DNA of 13,991 nt from assembly GCA_002710265.1 (NCBI GenBank), contig PAJW01000012.1, positions 50,837-64,827 of the forward strand. Reading direction: 5' to 3'. Within the stretch, counting starts at the first letter, position 1. The number at the start of each line of letters is the position of its first letter. The notes beneath the pieces were generated by a model that searched no databases, was not told where the DNA came from, and saw nothing but the letters and a program-made list of their open reading frames with translations. The position numbers and the translations under genes are program-made. This DNA is from Gammaproteobacteria bacterium (GTDB taxonomy: Bacteria > Pseudomonadota > Gammaproteobacteria > Magnimaribacterales > D2472). This document shows positions 1 through 7,750 of the stretch, in pieces.

Positions 1-894
1 TGATATTAGTTGATCTGTATCGTCTCTATAACCTCTTCCATATGCCTGTCCAAGAGCGCATGCTTTCCATGCATAAGCTTGAGAATTATTTCTATCAGCT
101 TGTATTGATAAATCCAATGCCTTTAAAGATTCTTCATTATCTTCTTTTGTAAATCTATGATGAAGCTCCTTACCTTTTAATAAACTTTCATAAGATGTCA
201 TATTCTCAGTTGGTTTTCTTTTTGCTCTCTCTAAACTAGATAGCTCTATTTCACCTATTAGCGATATAGTAATTTTTCTAACAATTTCATCTTGAATATC
301 AAATATATCTTCTTTAACTTTATCGTACTTGCAACCCCATATGACATTGCCATCATTTAATTCTGATAATTCAACTGAGATTCTTAACCTATCATTGATT
401 ATTCTTATACTTCCAGAAACTACGTAATCAAGATCGAATTCTTTTTTAAATTTCTCAATTGAATAATTTTTTTCTCTAAAATCAAAACATGATTGTCTTG
501 ATAATATTTCAATTTCTTTAATCATAGAGAATTCTGTTATCAAGTCCTCCACAATCCCATCAACCAAAAAAGCACCATCTTCATCTTTATTAAGATTTGC
601 AAATGGAATTACAGCAATTTTTTGTTTATATGAGCCAATATTTTGCAGAGTATCAATATTTTCTATGTCATTGTTTAACAACGCACCTTTTTTTGTCAGA
701 AAATGAGCAGTTATTAAAACAATTGGAAGCCCTAATGGCAGACCTATAAATAGCGCTTTCATAATCTGATCAGAACTAAATCCAACATATGATTGAACTT
801 CAAAATAAGGAAAAGCTATATTAGCAAATTGTATAAGTGCAAAACTTCCAACTAAATAGGCAGTTACGACTTTCCATATATTTTTTAAATACAT
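1..894 (-). CDS. Membrane-anchored TolB-like/TPR protein, paralog A (3' end beyond window)
   Basis: This gene is read from the ATG at 894 down to base 1: 298 codons with no stop, so its C-terminus lies outside the window. Two hydrophobic segments (about residues 8-30 and 44-66, with the 'GLP' turn) precede a TolB-like N-terminal domain that opens with IAVIPFANLNKDEDG at 93. The conserved stretches VDGIVEDLITE, GSIR, RLRISVEL, VIWG and DIFDIQDEIV follow. Helical TPR-like sequence begins near 235. In known relatives this TolB/TPR unit follows a winged-helix or cyclase domain; none is present here. The ATG lies 6 bp past the stop of the upstream paralog, so the two are probably one transcript. 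No Shine-Dalgarno is visible. Role unknown; a membrane-tethered sensing or scaffolding role is inference. Residue-level kinship to the neighbour is strong: 35 of 51 positions are identical starting at IAVIPF. Confidence 0.85.
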   Translation of the reverse strand, partial: MYLKNIWKVVTAYLVGSFALIQFANIAFPYFEVQSYVGFSSDQIMKALFIGLPLGLPIVLITAHFLTKKGALLNNDIENIDTLQNIGSYKQKIAVIPFANLNKDEDGAFLVDGIVEDLITEFSMIKEIEILSRQSCFDFREKNYSIEKFKKEFDLDYVVSGSIRIINDRLRISVELSELNDGNVIWGCKYDKVKEDIFDIQDEIVRKITISLIGEIELSSLERAKRKPTENMTSYESLLKGKELHHRFTKEDNEESLKALDLSIQADRNNSQAYAWKACALGQAYGRGYRDDTDQLIS

Positions 895-900
895 AATATA

Positions 901-2403
901 TTATGCTGATGTGTATATTTCTTTTGAAAGATTTAAGAGATTGGATGAAATATTCTTATCATTTAAATGGAAAAGTGATATTTCTTTCTTCATATTTAAT
1001 TCTTTGAATTTACTTAATCCTGAAACAAACCAATTATCATCAAGATATTCAGTATTTTGATGTTTTTTAATATCTATGTTTATCAGCCATTCTCTAAATG
1101 TAAACTCATTTATTTTGTTGAATATTTCATCACACTTTTGATAATTATTATTTAAATAATAGGCAAGAAATAGCTCCTTGTTCATTCTATCTGTATTTAT
1201 ATCACTCATTGGAATAGGTTCTCTTTCGTATAGCTTTTCAAGTACTTTAATGCCACTTTCTAAATTTCCGTGTCTCATCAAAACTCTACCATATATCCAT
1301 AGTACAAAAGGGTGGTTAGGATTTGCATTATAAGCTTTATTTGCATAAACCATAGCCCCCTCAAAATCTTGTAACGTTAAATGAGCTTCAGCAATTATTC
1401 TTAATGCATTCCAATCATTATCATTTAACTCATTAGCTTTACTAAGAGCACTCATGAAATCTGACATTGTTTTATCATTATTTTCTCTAAAACCTAACGC
1501 CATTGATTGACCAATAGTGCATGCCTTCCATGAATAAGGAAGGGGGTTTGTCTTATCGGCCTCAATTGCAGCATCTAACATTTTAATAGCCTCAGCATTA
1601 GCATTTTTTTCATACTGTTGATTAAGAGCTCTACCTTTCAAAGTATATTCATATGAAGTCATATTATTAGTGGGTTTTCTATTTGCTCTTTTAAGACTAG
1701 ATATTTCTATTTCACCAACTATACATGTAACAATTTTAGTTACAATTTCATCTTGAATCTCAAATATGTCTTTATTCTCAATATCAAATTTATTACTCCA
1801 TATAACTCTATCGTCATTCATATCACTTAACTCTATTGAAATACGCAATCTATTGTCTGAAGCTCTTATGCTTCCAGTCACAATATAATCAAAACCATAT
1901 TCATCTTTAAAATCTTGACTAGTTATATCTTTTTCACGAAGTCCAAAGCATGTTTTTCTAGTTGCAACAGATATTTCTTTTACCATAGATAATTCAGTTA
2001 ATAAATCCTCAGCGATTCCATCAACCAGAAACTGACCGTCATCATCTTTGTTTAAGTTTTCAAATGGAATAACTGCAATTTTTGGTCTTTGATCGTCAAT
2101 ATGATTTAGATTTTTGTCCAAAGTTTTTAATATATCTTTATTTATTGATTTACGTTTACTAATGATTGTAAAAACTAAGAAAATTGGAAATAAGACAACA
2201 ACTCCAATAAAAAGGAATTGCATAAATGTTTCTTTAGTAATTCCTATTGTTAAAAATATATCAACATTATCAGCGACTATACTTGATACTTGAATTAGAC
2301 CAAATGACGCTATTACGTAGGCCGTAGAACCTTTTATTAAGACACTACCTATATTATTTAATCTAATTTTTACGAAACTAATGGCTATCTTTAACTTATC
2401 CAT
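901..2403 (-). CDS. Membrane-anchored TolB-like/TPR protein, paralog B
   Basis: This is a complete 500-residue protein. Membrane segments lie at about 25-44 (YVIASFGLIQVSS) and 61-82 (FLFIGVVVLFPIFLVFTI). The pattern matches the membrane region of adenylate-cyclase-like TolB/TPR proteins, where an aliphatic stretch ending in 'FP' is typical. The TolB-like N-terminal domain spans about 105-235, with IAVIPFENLNKDDDG, FLVDGIAEDLLTE, GSIRASDNRLRISIEL and DIFEIQDEIVTKI. TPR-type helix pairs follow at about 250-395, for example EGAMVYANKAYNANPNHP. The C-terminal 100 residues are not recognised. There is no helix-turn-helix, kinase or nucleotide-cyclase domain, so what it signals to is unknown. With two membrane spans the TolB/TPR part is probably on the same side as the N-terminus (inferred cytoplasmic). 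It is the first gene of a two-gene transcript with paralog A, divergent from the S10 peptidase gene. The start lacks a Shine-Dalgarno; a promoter-like pair sits just upstream. Confidence 0.85.
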   Translation of the reverse strand: MDKLKIAISFVKIRLNNIGSVLIKGSTAYVIASFGLIQVSSIVADNVDIFLTIGITKETFMQFLFIGVVVLFPIFLVFTIISKRKSINKDILKTLDKNLNHIDDQRPKIAVIPFENLNKDDDGQFLVDGIAEDLLTELSMVKEISVATRKTCFGLREKDITSQDFKDEYGFDYIVTGSIRASDNRLRISIELSDMNDDRVIWSNKFDIENKDIFEIQDEIVTKIVTCIVGEIEISSLKRANRKPTNNMTSYEYTLKGRALNQQYEKNANAEAIKMLDAAIEADKTNPLPYSWKACTIGQSMALGFRENNDKTMSDFMSALSKANELNDNDWNALRIIAEAHLTLQDFEGAMVYANKAYNANPNHPFVLWIYGRVLMRHGNLESGIKVLEKLYEREPIPMSDINTDRMNKELFLAYYLNNNYQKCDEIFNKINEFTFREWLINIDIKKHQNTEYLDDNWFVSGLSKFKELNMKKEISLFHLNDKNISSNLLNLSKEIYTSA

Positions 2404-2439
2404 ATATAGATAATAATTTATATTTTTTTATTTGTGTAA
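2404..2439 (-). promoter_or_regulatory. Putative promoter for the TolB/TPR pair
   Basis: On the minus strand TTACAC (2439-2434, a 4/6 match to the -35 consensus) and TATTAT (2415-2410, 5/6 match to the -10) are separated by 18 bp. Only 6 nt separate the -10 from the ATG at 2403, so transcription would begin at or next to the start codon, giving a leaderless mRNA. The 88-bp gap is shared with the divergent S10 gene. Very A+T-rich sequence makes chance matches likely. Confidence 0.35.
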
Positions 2440-2482
2440 TACAAAAAACATTTATTTTTGATATATTGAAATTATATATTTT

Positions 2483-2486
2483 GGAG
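2483..2486 (+). promoter_or_regulatory. Ribosome binding site of the S10 peptidase gene
   Basis: GGAG (in TTGGAG) ends 5 nt before the ATG at 2492. It supports that start and contrasts with the divergent TolB/TPR gene, which has none. Confidence 0.75.
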
Positions 2487-2491
2487 TACAA

Positions 2492-4018
2492 ATGAAATCA
2501 AAGGATGTGTTTTTAATTTTTTTAATCTTTTTATTTTTAAACGATATTTATGCTGATGAACAAATAAGCATTGGATTAGATAAAGAAAATAGAGATTGTG
2601 AAAATATTACAAGAGATACTCTTATTGAAAGAATATTTTCAAGTGATTTTGTAGGAACTTTTAATGGAAAAAGAGTTGAATACACAGCTAGTCTAAAAGA
2701 AAAAATTATTTATGAAAAAGATAATCCAGACTTACCAATGGCTTCTTTTTTTTATACCGAATATATAGCAAAAAATAACAATCAAAGACCTGTAATATTT
2801 AGTTTTAATGGAGGACCTGGTTCGGCTTCGCTATGGTTGCATATGGGCGTCCTGGGACCAAAGGTTATAAAAGTACCCAGTGATGCTACTGATGATGGTT
2901 CGCCTCCATATAAAATAATTGATAATAAATTATCACCTTTAAGTGATGCTGATTTGGTTTTTATTGATCCTGTTGGAACTGGTTATAGCAGAGCTATAGG
3001 ATGTCATAAAGGAGAAGAGTTTTGGGGTGTCAGTGAGGATCCTAAAATAATTGCTGAATTTATTAGAAGATGGATTACAGATAATAAAAGATGGAATTCA
3101 CCAAGATACATATTAGGTGAGAGCTATGGAGGTATTAGAGGCCCATTATTAGTTTCTGAATTAAGATCGGGTAGCATTACGCCAATAGAGGTAAATGGCT
3201 TGTTGTTAGTCGCACCTGCATCAGACTATCAATATTTAGTATTTCATCCTGGTAATAACAGCCCTCATTACGGTTTTCTTCCTTCTTATGCTGCTACAGC
3301 TTATTACCACGGAAAGGTAGAATCTAATAAATCACTAAATAGTTTTTATTTGGAATCTAAAAAATTTAGTCTTGAAGAATATGGACCGGCACTACTTAAA
3401 GGATCAAGAATTACTACTGAAGATAAAAATGAAATTATGAAAAAATATTCTTATTTCACTGGTCTCAGTAAAAGATTTGTAGAAGATTTTGATATGAGGG
3501 TCGATGCTTCAAGTTTTAGAAAGGAACTATTAAGAGACGAGGGTTATTCTGTTGGAAGACTTGATTCACGATATAAAAATTCTGATTATATGGCAGGAGG
3601 TCAATATCCAGATACAGATGTGTCAAGTGAAGGATTTATGTCCGCATATGTGACTGCTATTCATACATGGTTCGCTGAAATTGGTGTAGAAATGGATATG
3701 CTCTATCAAAGTGGAGATTCAGATGTATATCTTAGTTGGAAACATCCTCAAGAATGGAAAGGTAATGATTTTGGATATGTTAATACAGTACCTCATATAG
3801 CGAGAGCTCAAAGATATAACAAAGACTTTAAGGTATACGTTTCCTGTGGTCTCTATGACTTAGCAACACCATGTTTCACAGCAGAAAATTTTATGAATGA
3901 TAATTCAGTAGACATGAATAGAGTAATATTTTCTGAGTTTGAAGCTGGCCATATGATGTATAACCATCAACCATCTTTTGACAGATTTTTAAATGAGGTA
4001 ACTGAATTTATTAAATAA
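2492..4018 (+). CDS. Exported S10 family serine carboxypeptidase
   Basis: This 508-residue protein has a signal peptide at about 1-21 (hydrophobic core VFLIFLIFLFL, likely cleavage after IYA). All S10 hallmarks are present: the oxyanion loop NGGPGSAS at 106-113, VFIDPVGTGYS at 156-166, the nucleophile motif GESYGG with Ser211, the acid Asp456 in CGLYDLATP, and His487 in EAGHMMY. Length and spacing fit an intact alpha/beta-hydrolase carboxypeptidase. Known family members release C-terminal residues from peptides, usually at acidic pH; which substrate this one takes cannot be read. Export implies periplasmic or extracellular peptide trimming. It heads a two-gene plus-strand unit with the cupin 62 nt downstream, followed by a terminator. 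Family call is firm; substrate is unknown. Confidence 0.95.
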   Translation: MKSKDVFLIFLIFLFLNDIYADEQISIGLDKENRDCENITRDTLIERIFSSDFVGTFNGKRVEYTASLKEKIIYEKDNPDLPMASFFYTEYIAKNNNQRPVIFSFNGGPGSASLWLHMGVLGPKVIKVPSDATDDGSPPYKIIDNKLSPLSDADLVFIDPVGTGYSRAIGCHKGEEFWGVSEDPKIIAEFIRRWITDNKRWNSPRYILGESYGGIRGPLLVSELRSGSITPIEVNGLLLVAPASDYQYLVFHPGNNSPHYGFLPSYAATAYYHGKVESNKSLNSFYLESKKFSLEEYGPALLKGSRITTEDKNEIMKKYSYFTGLSKRFVEDFDMRVDASSFRKELLRDEGYSVGRLDSRYKNSDYMAGGQYPDTDVSSEGFMSAYVTAIHTWFAEIGVEMDMLYQSGDSDVYLSWKHPQEWKGNDFGYVNTVPHIARAQRYNKDFKVYVSCGLYDLATPCFTAENFMNDNSVDMNRVIFSEFEAGHMMYNHQPSFDRFLNEVTEFIK

Positions 4019-4070
4019 TGAAGGAATATTTGTTTCTTTGTTTGGATTTTTGTATTAACTTAAAAAAAAG

Positions 4071-4075
4071 AGGAG
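4071..4075 (+). promoter_or_regulatory. Ribosome binding site that decides the cupin start
   Basis: AGGAG lies 5 nt before the ATG at 4081. The longer in-frame start at 4018 overlaps the S10 stop (TAATG) but has no Shine-Dalgarno and would put 21 residues in front of a normal signal peptide. The internal start is therefore preferred. Confidence 0.75.
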
Positions 4076-4080
4076 AAATT

Positions 4081-4485
4081 ATGTATAAATTATTATTAAC
4101 ACTATTGGTATCATTGCCAATTCTTGCCCATGATCATACAGCAGAAAAACCAACATTTCCTGGTTTAATATCTAGTGAAGTATTCAATCTCGGGAATGAT
4201 ATGGTAATGCACGTTGAGAGAAGGAATTCATGCAATCAAGATGGAACACCAAAACATTTTCATCCAGCAGCTGGAACATTAGTTTATGTTTTAGATGGTA
4301 CATCACAATCTAAATCATCTGGTTCCTGGAAAGAATATTCAAAAAATGAATATTGGTTTGAAAAATCTGATTGGGTCCATGGTGGAGAAACAGATACACC
4401 TTCATTACCAGAAGGTACGTGTCAGGAACTTTTAGTTATAAGAGTGGCAGAAGAGGGTAAAGATCACACCGTATTTATAAATTAA
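4081..4485 (+). CDS. Small exported cupin-fold protein
   Basis: From the ATG at 4081 this is a 134-residue protein with a signal peptide at about 1-16 (MYKLLLTLLVSLPILA, cleaved before HDH). The mature part looks like a single cupin. Motif 1 is G56TPKHFHPAAGTLVYVLDG with His59 and His61, but the usual glutamate is replaced by Thr66 or a near neighbour. Motif 2 is around YWFEKSDWVHGG with His100. Three histidines can still bind a metal. Cys51 and Cys114 could form a disulfide in the periplasm. Cupins range from dioxygenases to sugar-binding or storage proteins, so no reaction is assigned. It follows the S10 peptidase by 62 nt, apparently in the same transcript, and ends just before a terminator. 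A 155-residue version starting at 4018 is possible but less likely. Confidence 0.8.
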   Translation: MYKLLLTLLVSLPILAHDHTAEKPTFPGLISSEVFNLGNDMVMHVERRNSCNQDGTPKHFHPAAGTLVYVLDGTSQSKSSGSWKEYSKNEYWFEKSDWVHGGETDTPSLPEGTCQELLVIRVAEEGKDHTVFIN

Positions 4486-4499
4486 TTCATTCATCACAT

Positions 4500-4528
4500 A
4501 AAAGCTCTCTTTATTAGAGAGCTTTTTT
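4500..4528. terminator. Bidirectional intrinsic terminator between cupin and M14 genes
   Basis: An 11-bp perfect stem (4500-4510 with 4516-4526, core AAGCTCTCT/AGAGAGCTT) encloses the 5-nt loop TTATT. On the plus strand the descending arm runs into six T residues (4523-4528). On the minus strand the arm runs into TTTTAT. The minus-strand stop codon of the M14 gene (4529-4527) directly abuts the stem, so one hairpin serves both convergent transcripts. Confidence 0.9.
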
Positions 4529-7373
4529 ATGGAGTAACTCTAGAACTTGTTCCCAACCCTGAACCATAAACAACAGCGTTCAGCCACAAACGATTAGTTC
4601 CTCTAGCTGAGCCTCTAAAATTAGGTTCTCCAGAAAATAAGATTATTTGGCCTTTTCCAATTCTTTCTCTAGTTAGATATGCTGAATTGGCAATTCTTTG
4701 ACTTGCTTCAGGCCAAACTAATCCACTCATTCTCACATTCATATCATATCCAGCTGGTATTTGAGACCAGTTAATAGTTCTATTCTCAGATATTTCAGAA
4801 TTAGGAATAAGTTCACCAATTCTTAAAACAGCTTCAGAGTTTCCACCGGTCATTAAAATTGGATAATTACTATATAGAACAGGCAAGATATTATCTGTAC
4901 CAAATGTAAGCCAGTGTTCATTATCATTTCTTGTCGCAACAAAAGCACCTGAAGGCATTAATAAAGATTGCCATTTATCACGCATCTCTAATTGATCTTT
5001 TGTATATGTCTTATTACTTGATTCCCATGGGTAAGCAATTTGGAAATTTACTTTATTATCATTAGCATTAGTTATATCAATTTGATCCTCTAATGAATAT
5101 ATTTCTCTCATCAAATCAATATTGAATGTCTTACTATTTTCAAAGGTTTTATTTAAATTCTTTACGTTTCCTATATTGGAAGAAATAATAGATCTCGAAG
5201 AAGCATTATTAGCAATTAAAGTACCACCTTGCTTTACCCAATCCATCAGCATAGATTTTGCGTAGTCACTTATATCTGGATTACCACTTGGCAGAATTAT
5301 GGTGTTGTAGCGTCTTAAATCACCATAAGCTGTTAAAGATGAATTTAATTGACTATGTCTAATACCTAAATGATGATCAAGGGACCACCAACTAACTCCA
5401 ACATCATATGAACTAAAACCTTCATGGCTTAAAATTGCTATTTGAGGTTTTTCAAGCAATCTAAAATGTCTTCCACCCCAATCTGGTAATTCTTCAGAAC
5501 CAAAACCAGATTCAATTGATACTACCGATAAGTCTAAAGCTAAAGCTGTAGAGTTCACAGCTTGATGTAAATTTTTAAAAACAGGGTTATCCATAGCTAT
5601 TACAACTACACTTCCTCTTGAAAGATTATGTCCTGACAAAGATGAATCTTTGTCGATTATTCTTACCTCAATACTTTGTTCCATTAATCTAGCTGCAAAG
5701 GCAACTGATCTATCATCTTTCCCATCTACTGCCCACATGACAGCATCCTTGTTTACCTCAATAGTTTCTTGAAAGGGCGACCAAACATCTAAATTCTTAG
5801 TTATATTTTGAGGAACTGTTAGTGCTGGCAATCCATACATCATAGTGAAATTAAAAGCAGTAGTGTCATACATCAAAGATGATCCATTTTTAATGCTCTT
5901 TTGTTTTTCCTCTTGTAGAACTGATTCATCTATCTCAGCATCAAATTCTAAAATTGCTGAAATTAATGGTGCCTCTGGTTGTTTATTTGGAATAATCATA
6001 CTTCCAGCTGGGATAACATAATCATCTTCAATAACACCATTTTGTTTTAAAACATTAGAAACAGAAATTGGTTTATTGTTTTTATATATTTCAATTTCTT
6101 GAGCTTTTAATTTATTTGCTAAAACATTTAATCTACCATTATTTTTCGTTGGTAATATTACATAGGATCTATTGGCATATTTGCTATCATTTGAGATATT
6201 AAGTTTTCTTCCATCCCAATAATCTTTGTACATTGCTTTAGAGTTTTCTTTGAGAGTCTTTAAATTAATAAGTGTGCTTACGTATTGATGATGAACTGAT
6301 TCTTTATATGACTGAATTGTTCCTTCTGGTCTTCTAACACCGTCTTCAGCCATTCTTGATTGTTCGTATAAAATTCCAAGAGTTCCTTTAAATGCGACAT
6401 AAAATGAATATCCTGGGTATAAGTCTTCATGCCATTCTCCTGTATAGAAGCGCCAGTTTCTTTTATCAAAAGCTTCACCTTGATCTTGTGCAAATACATT
6501 TCCCCATTTAATAAGATCATAATCAACGTTTTTATTAATAGGTTCTCTGGCTGGACCCGTCATAAATGTATCTTGTGAACCCATTTCGTGTGCATCTACA
6601 AGGATTTGAGGCTTCCACTCATTTATAAGAGAAACTCTACCTTGAGTTTCAGGTTGAGTTAAATATACCCAGTCTCTATTAAGGTCATAATAGTAATGAT
6701 TGGTTCTCCCATATGGCCAATCACCTGTATGAATCAATGATTGATCGTCATAATTTGGAGCTGTACCTCTATATTGTTCAAGATTTTTAGCAAATCTTGC
6801 TCTTCCATCTGGGTTCATTACCGGATCAATAATTATCACCATCTCATCAAGCATATTTATAACTTCAGTATCATTGCTCGCAATTAAATGATAAATAATT
6901 CCAAGAGCGGCATCTGCACCAGAGGTTTCATTTCCATGTATAGAGTACGCCATCCATGCAATTGCAGGAAGTTCATCAATTAAAACTTTAGCAGTTCTAT
7001 CATTTGTTGTTCTTGCATCTGAAAGTTTTGAAATCTTATTTTTAATTTCATCTAAGTTAGATAAATTCTTAGGAGAAGTAATAAAAACAGCATGGAGAGG
7101 TCTATTTTCATGACTTCTTGCATACTCTATTACCTTGAGCCTATCAGTTTGTTTTGACCAAGCTTGAATTGCAGAAGATATCTGTTCAGGAGTAGCTACT
7201 CGTGTTGCATATTCAAAATCAAGAAATTTATCAGGTTTATCAATAGTCTCAATATATTCGCCATCAAGAATAATTTTAGAATAAAGGTCTTTAGAAAGAG
7301 AGGTTGGTTCCATTAAAGTGGCAGTATTAATATTTATTGAAAACATTATTATGAGTAGGACGTTTTTGTGCAT
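4527..7373 (-). CDS. Exported M14 family zinc carboxypeptidase with C-terminal amidotransferase-like region
   Basis: This 948-residue protein has a hydrophobic N-terminus (about 3-19) acting as signal peptide or anchor; the cleavage site is not clear. The M14 domain spans about 55-375. Zinc ligands are His146 and Glu149 (HGNE) and His262 (VDAHEMG); substrate-side residues sit in NPDGR (187-191) and DLNRD (230-234); the likely catalytic glutamate is Glu337 (GILYEQSR). The 640-725 region (PQIAILSHEG, TIILPSGNPD, WVKQGGTLI) resembles a class I glutamine-amidotransferase-like fold, as in other large bacterial M14 proteins. The whole protein contains no cysteine, so that domain cannot be a Cys-dependent amidotransferase. 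Its role may be structural or substrate-binding (inference). It is transcribed alone on the minus strand, divergent from the ABM gene, with a good Shine-Dalgarno and a shared terminator downstream. Confidence 0.92.
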   Translation of the reverse strand: MHKNVLLIIMFSININTATLMEPTSLSKDLYSKIILDGEYIETIDKPDKFLDFEYATRVATPEQISSAIQAWSKQTDRLKVIEYARSHENRPLHAVFITSPKNLSNLDEIKNKISKLSDARTTNDRTAKVLIDELPAIAWMAYSIHGNETSGADAALGIIYHLIASNDTEVINMLDEMVIIIDPVMNPDGRARFAKNLEQYRGTAPNYDDQSLIHTGDWPYGRTNHYYYDLNRDWVYLTQPETQGRVSLINEWKPQILVDAHEMGSQDTFMTGPAREPINKNVDYDLIKWGNVFAQDQGEAFDKRNWRFYTGEWHEDLYPGYSFYVAFKGTLGILYEQSRMAEDGVRRPEGTIQSYKESVHHQYVSTLINLKTLKENSKAMYKDYWDGRKLNISNDSKYANRSYVILPTKNNGRLNVLANKLKAQEIEIYKNNKPISVSNVLKQNGVIEDDYVIPAGSMIIPNKQPEAPLISAILEFDAEIDESVLQEEKQKSIKNGSSLMYDTTAFNFTMMYGLPALTVPQNITKNLDVWSPFQETIEVNKDAVMWAVDGKDDRSVAFAARLMEQSIEVRIIDKDSSLSGHNLSRGSVVVIAMDNPVFKNLHQAVNSTALALDLSVVSIESGFGSEELPDWGGRHFRLLEKPQIAILSHEGFSSYDVGVSWWSLDHHLGIRHSQLNSSLTAYGDLRRYNTIILPSGNPDISDYAKSMLMDWVKQGGTLIANNASSRSIISSNIGNVKNLNKTFENSKTFNIDLMREIYSLEDQIDITNANDNKVNFQIAYPWESSNKTYTKDQLEMRDKWQSLLMPSGAFVATRNDNEHWLTFGTDNILPVLYSNYPILMTGGNSEAVLRIGELIPNSEISENRTINWSQIPAGYDMNVRMSGLVWPEASQRIANSAYLTRERIGKGQIILFSGEPNFRGSARGTNRLWLNAVVYGSGLGTSSRVTP

Positions 7374-7379
7374 TTAATT

Positions 7380-7385
7380 CTCCTT
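7380..7385 (-). promoter_or_regulatory. Ribosome binding site of the M14 gene
   Basis: AAGGAG on the minus strand lies 6 nt upstream of the ATG at 7373. It fixes the start and shows that canonical Shine-Dalgarno initiation is used by part of this genome. Confidence 0.8.
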
Positions 7386-7413
7386 ATAAGATATAAATAT
7401 CTAAAAGAAATCA

Positions 7414-7419
7414 TATAAT
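7414..7419 (+). promoter_or_regulatory. Putative -10 element for the ABM/cyclase pair
   Basis: A perfect TATAAT lies 25 nt upstream of the ATG at 7445. A start site near 7426 would leave a short leader of about 19 nt containing the GGAG at 7436-7439. No convincing -35 is present at 16-18 bp. The 71-bp gap also serves the divergent M14 gene and holds a 5-bp inverted repeat at 7390-7401 (GATAT-AA-ATATC). Confidence 0.4.
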
Positions 7420-7444
7420 AAAAGTAATAATTTATGGAGTTAAT

Positions 7445-7750
7445 ATGAAAAATTTAGTCATAGTTTCATTTCCAGCGAAAGACGGTATGTTGGATAATCT
7501 TAAAGAAACATTAAAATCAGCCTTACCTGAAACTCGATCTTTTGAAGGATGCATATCAGTAGATACTTACGTTGAGGAATCATCTAATACAGTCCATTTG
7601 ATTGAAGATTGGGAGACCCTTGACCATCAATCAAAATATTTAAATTGGAGAGTAGAAACTGGATTGCTGGATGTATTAGAACCATTGCTTGAGGGTGGGG
7701 CATCTGGTTTAAAAGCAACAATTTGTGGAGAACCACATCATGATATTTAA
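7445..7750 (+). CDS. ABM/YgiN-like monooxygenase-fold protein
   Basis: This 101-residue protein has no signal peptide, so it is probably cytoplasmic. It matches the antibiotic-biosynthesis-monooxygenase (dimeric ferredoxin-like alpha/beta) fold. Strand 1 is KNLVIVSFPAKDG, helix 1 is MLDNLKETLKSALPETRSF, then EGCISVDTYVEESSNTVHLIEDWETLDHQSKYLNWRVE. The patterns 'EGC....Y', 'V.LIE.WE' and 'H..YL.WR' are typical. Family members include the quinol monooxygenase YgiN and the polyketide oxygenase ActVA-Orf6, but many have no proven enzyme activity. GGAG lies 5 nt before the ATG. Its last 11 bp overlap the start of the cyclase-family gene, so the two are translationally linked. A link in one pathway is suggested by this overlap, although the partner appears to be exported. 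Confidence 0.85.
   Translation: MKNLVIVSFPAKDGMLDNLKETLKSALPETRSFEGCISVDTYVEESSNTVHLIEDWETLDHQSKYLNWRVETGLLDVLEPLLEGGASGLKATICGEPHHDI
7727..7730 (+). promoter_or_regulatory. Ribosome binding site of the cyclase-family gene
   Basis: GGAG inside the ABM coding sequence lies 9 nt before the ATG at 7740. It favours that start over the in-frame GTG at 7725, whose codons span this site. Confidence 0.6.

Noticed and set aside
1..2403. CadC-like regulators or adenylate cyclases
   Set aside because: Only the TolB/TPR and membrane parts are shared; no winged-helix or cyclase domain is coded before the first membrane span.
4018..4080. Longer start for the cupin (TAATG overlap with the S10 stop)
   Set aside because: No Shine-Dalgarno, and it would place 21 residues in front of a normal signal peptide; AGGAG 5 nt before 4081 is better.
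6278..6526. 82-codon minus-strand open frame
   Set aside because: It lies inside the M14 gene in another frame on the same strand, has no recognisable domain or start signal, and the host gene has intact zinc motifs.
7725..7739. GTG start for the cyclase-family gene
   Set aside because: Less common codon and no suitable upstream site; the ATG at 7740 has GGAG at 9 nt and gives a typical signal peptide.
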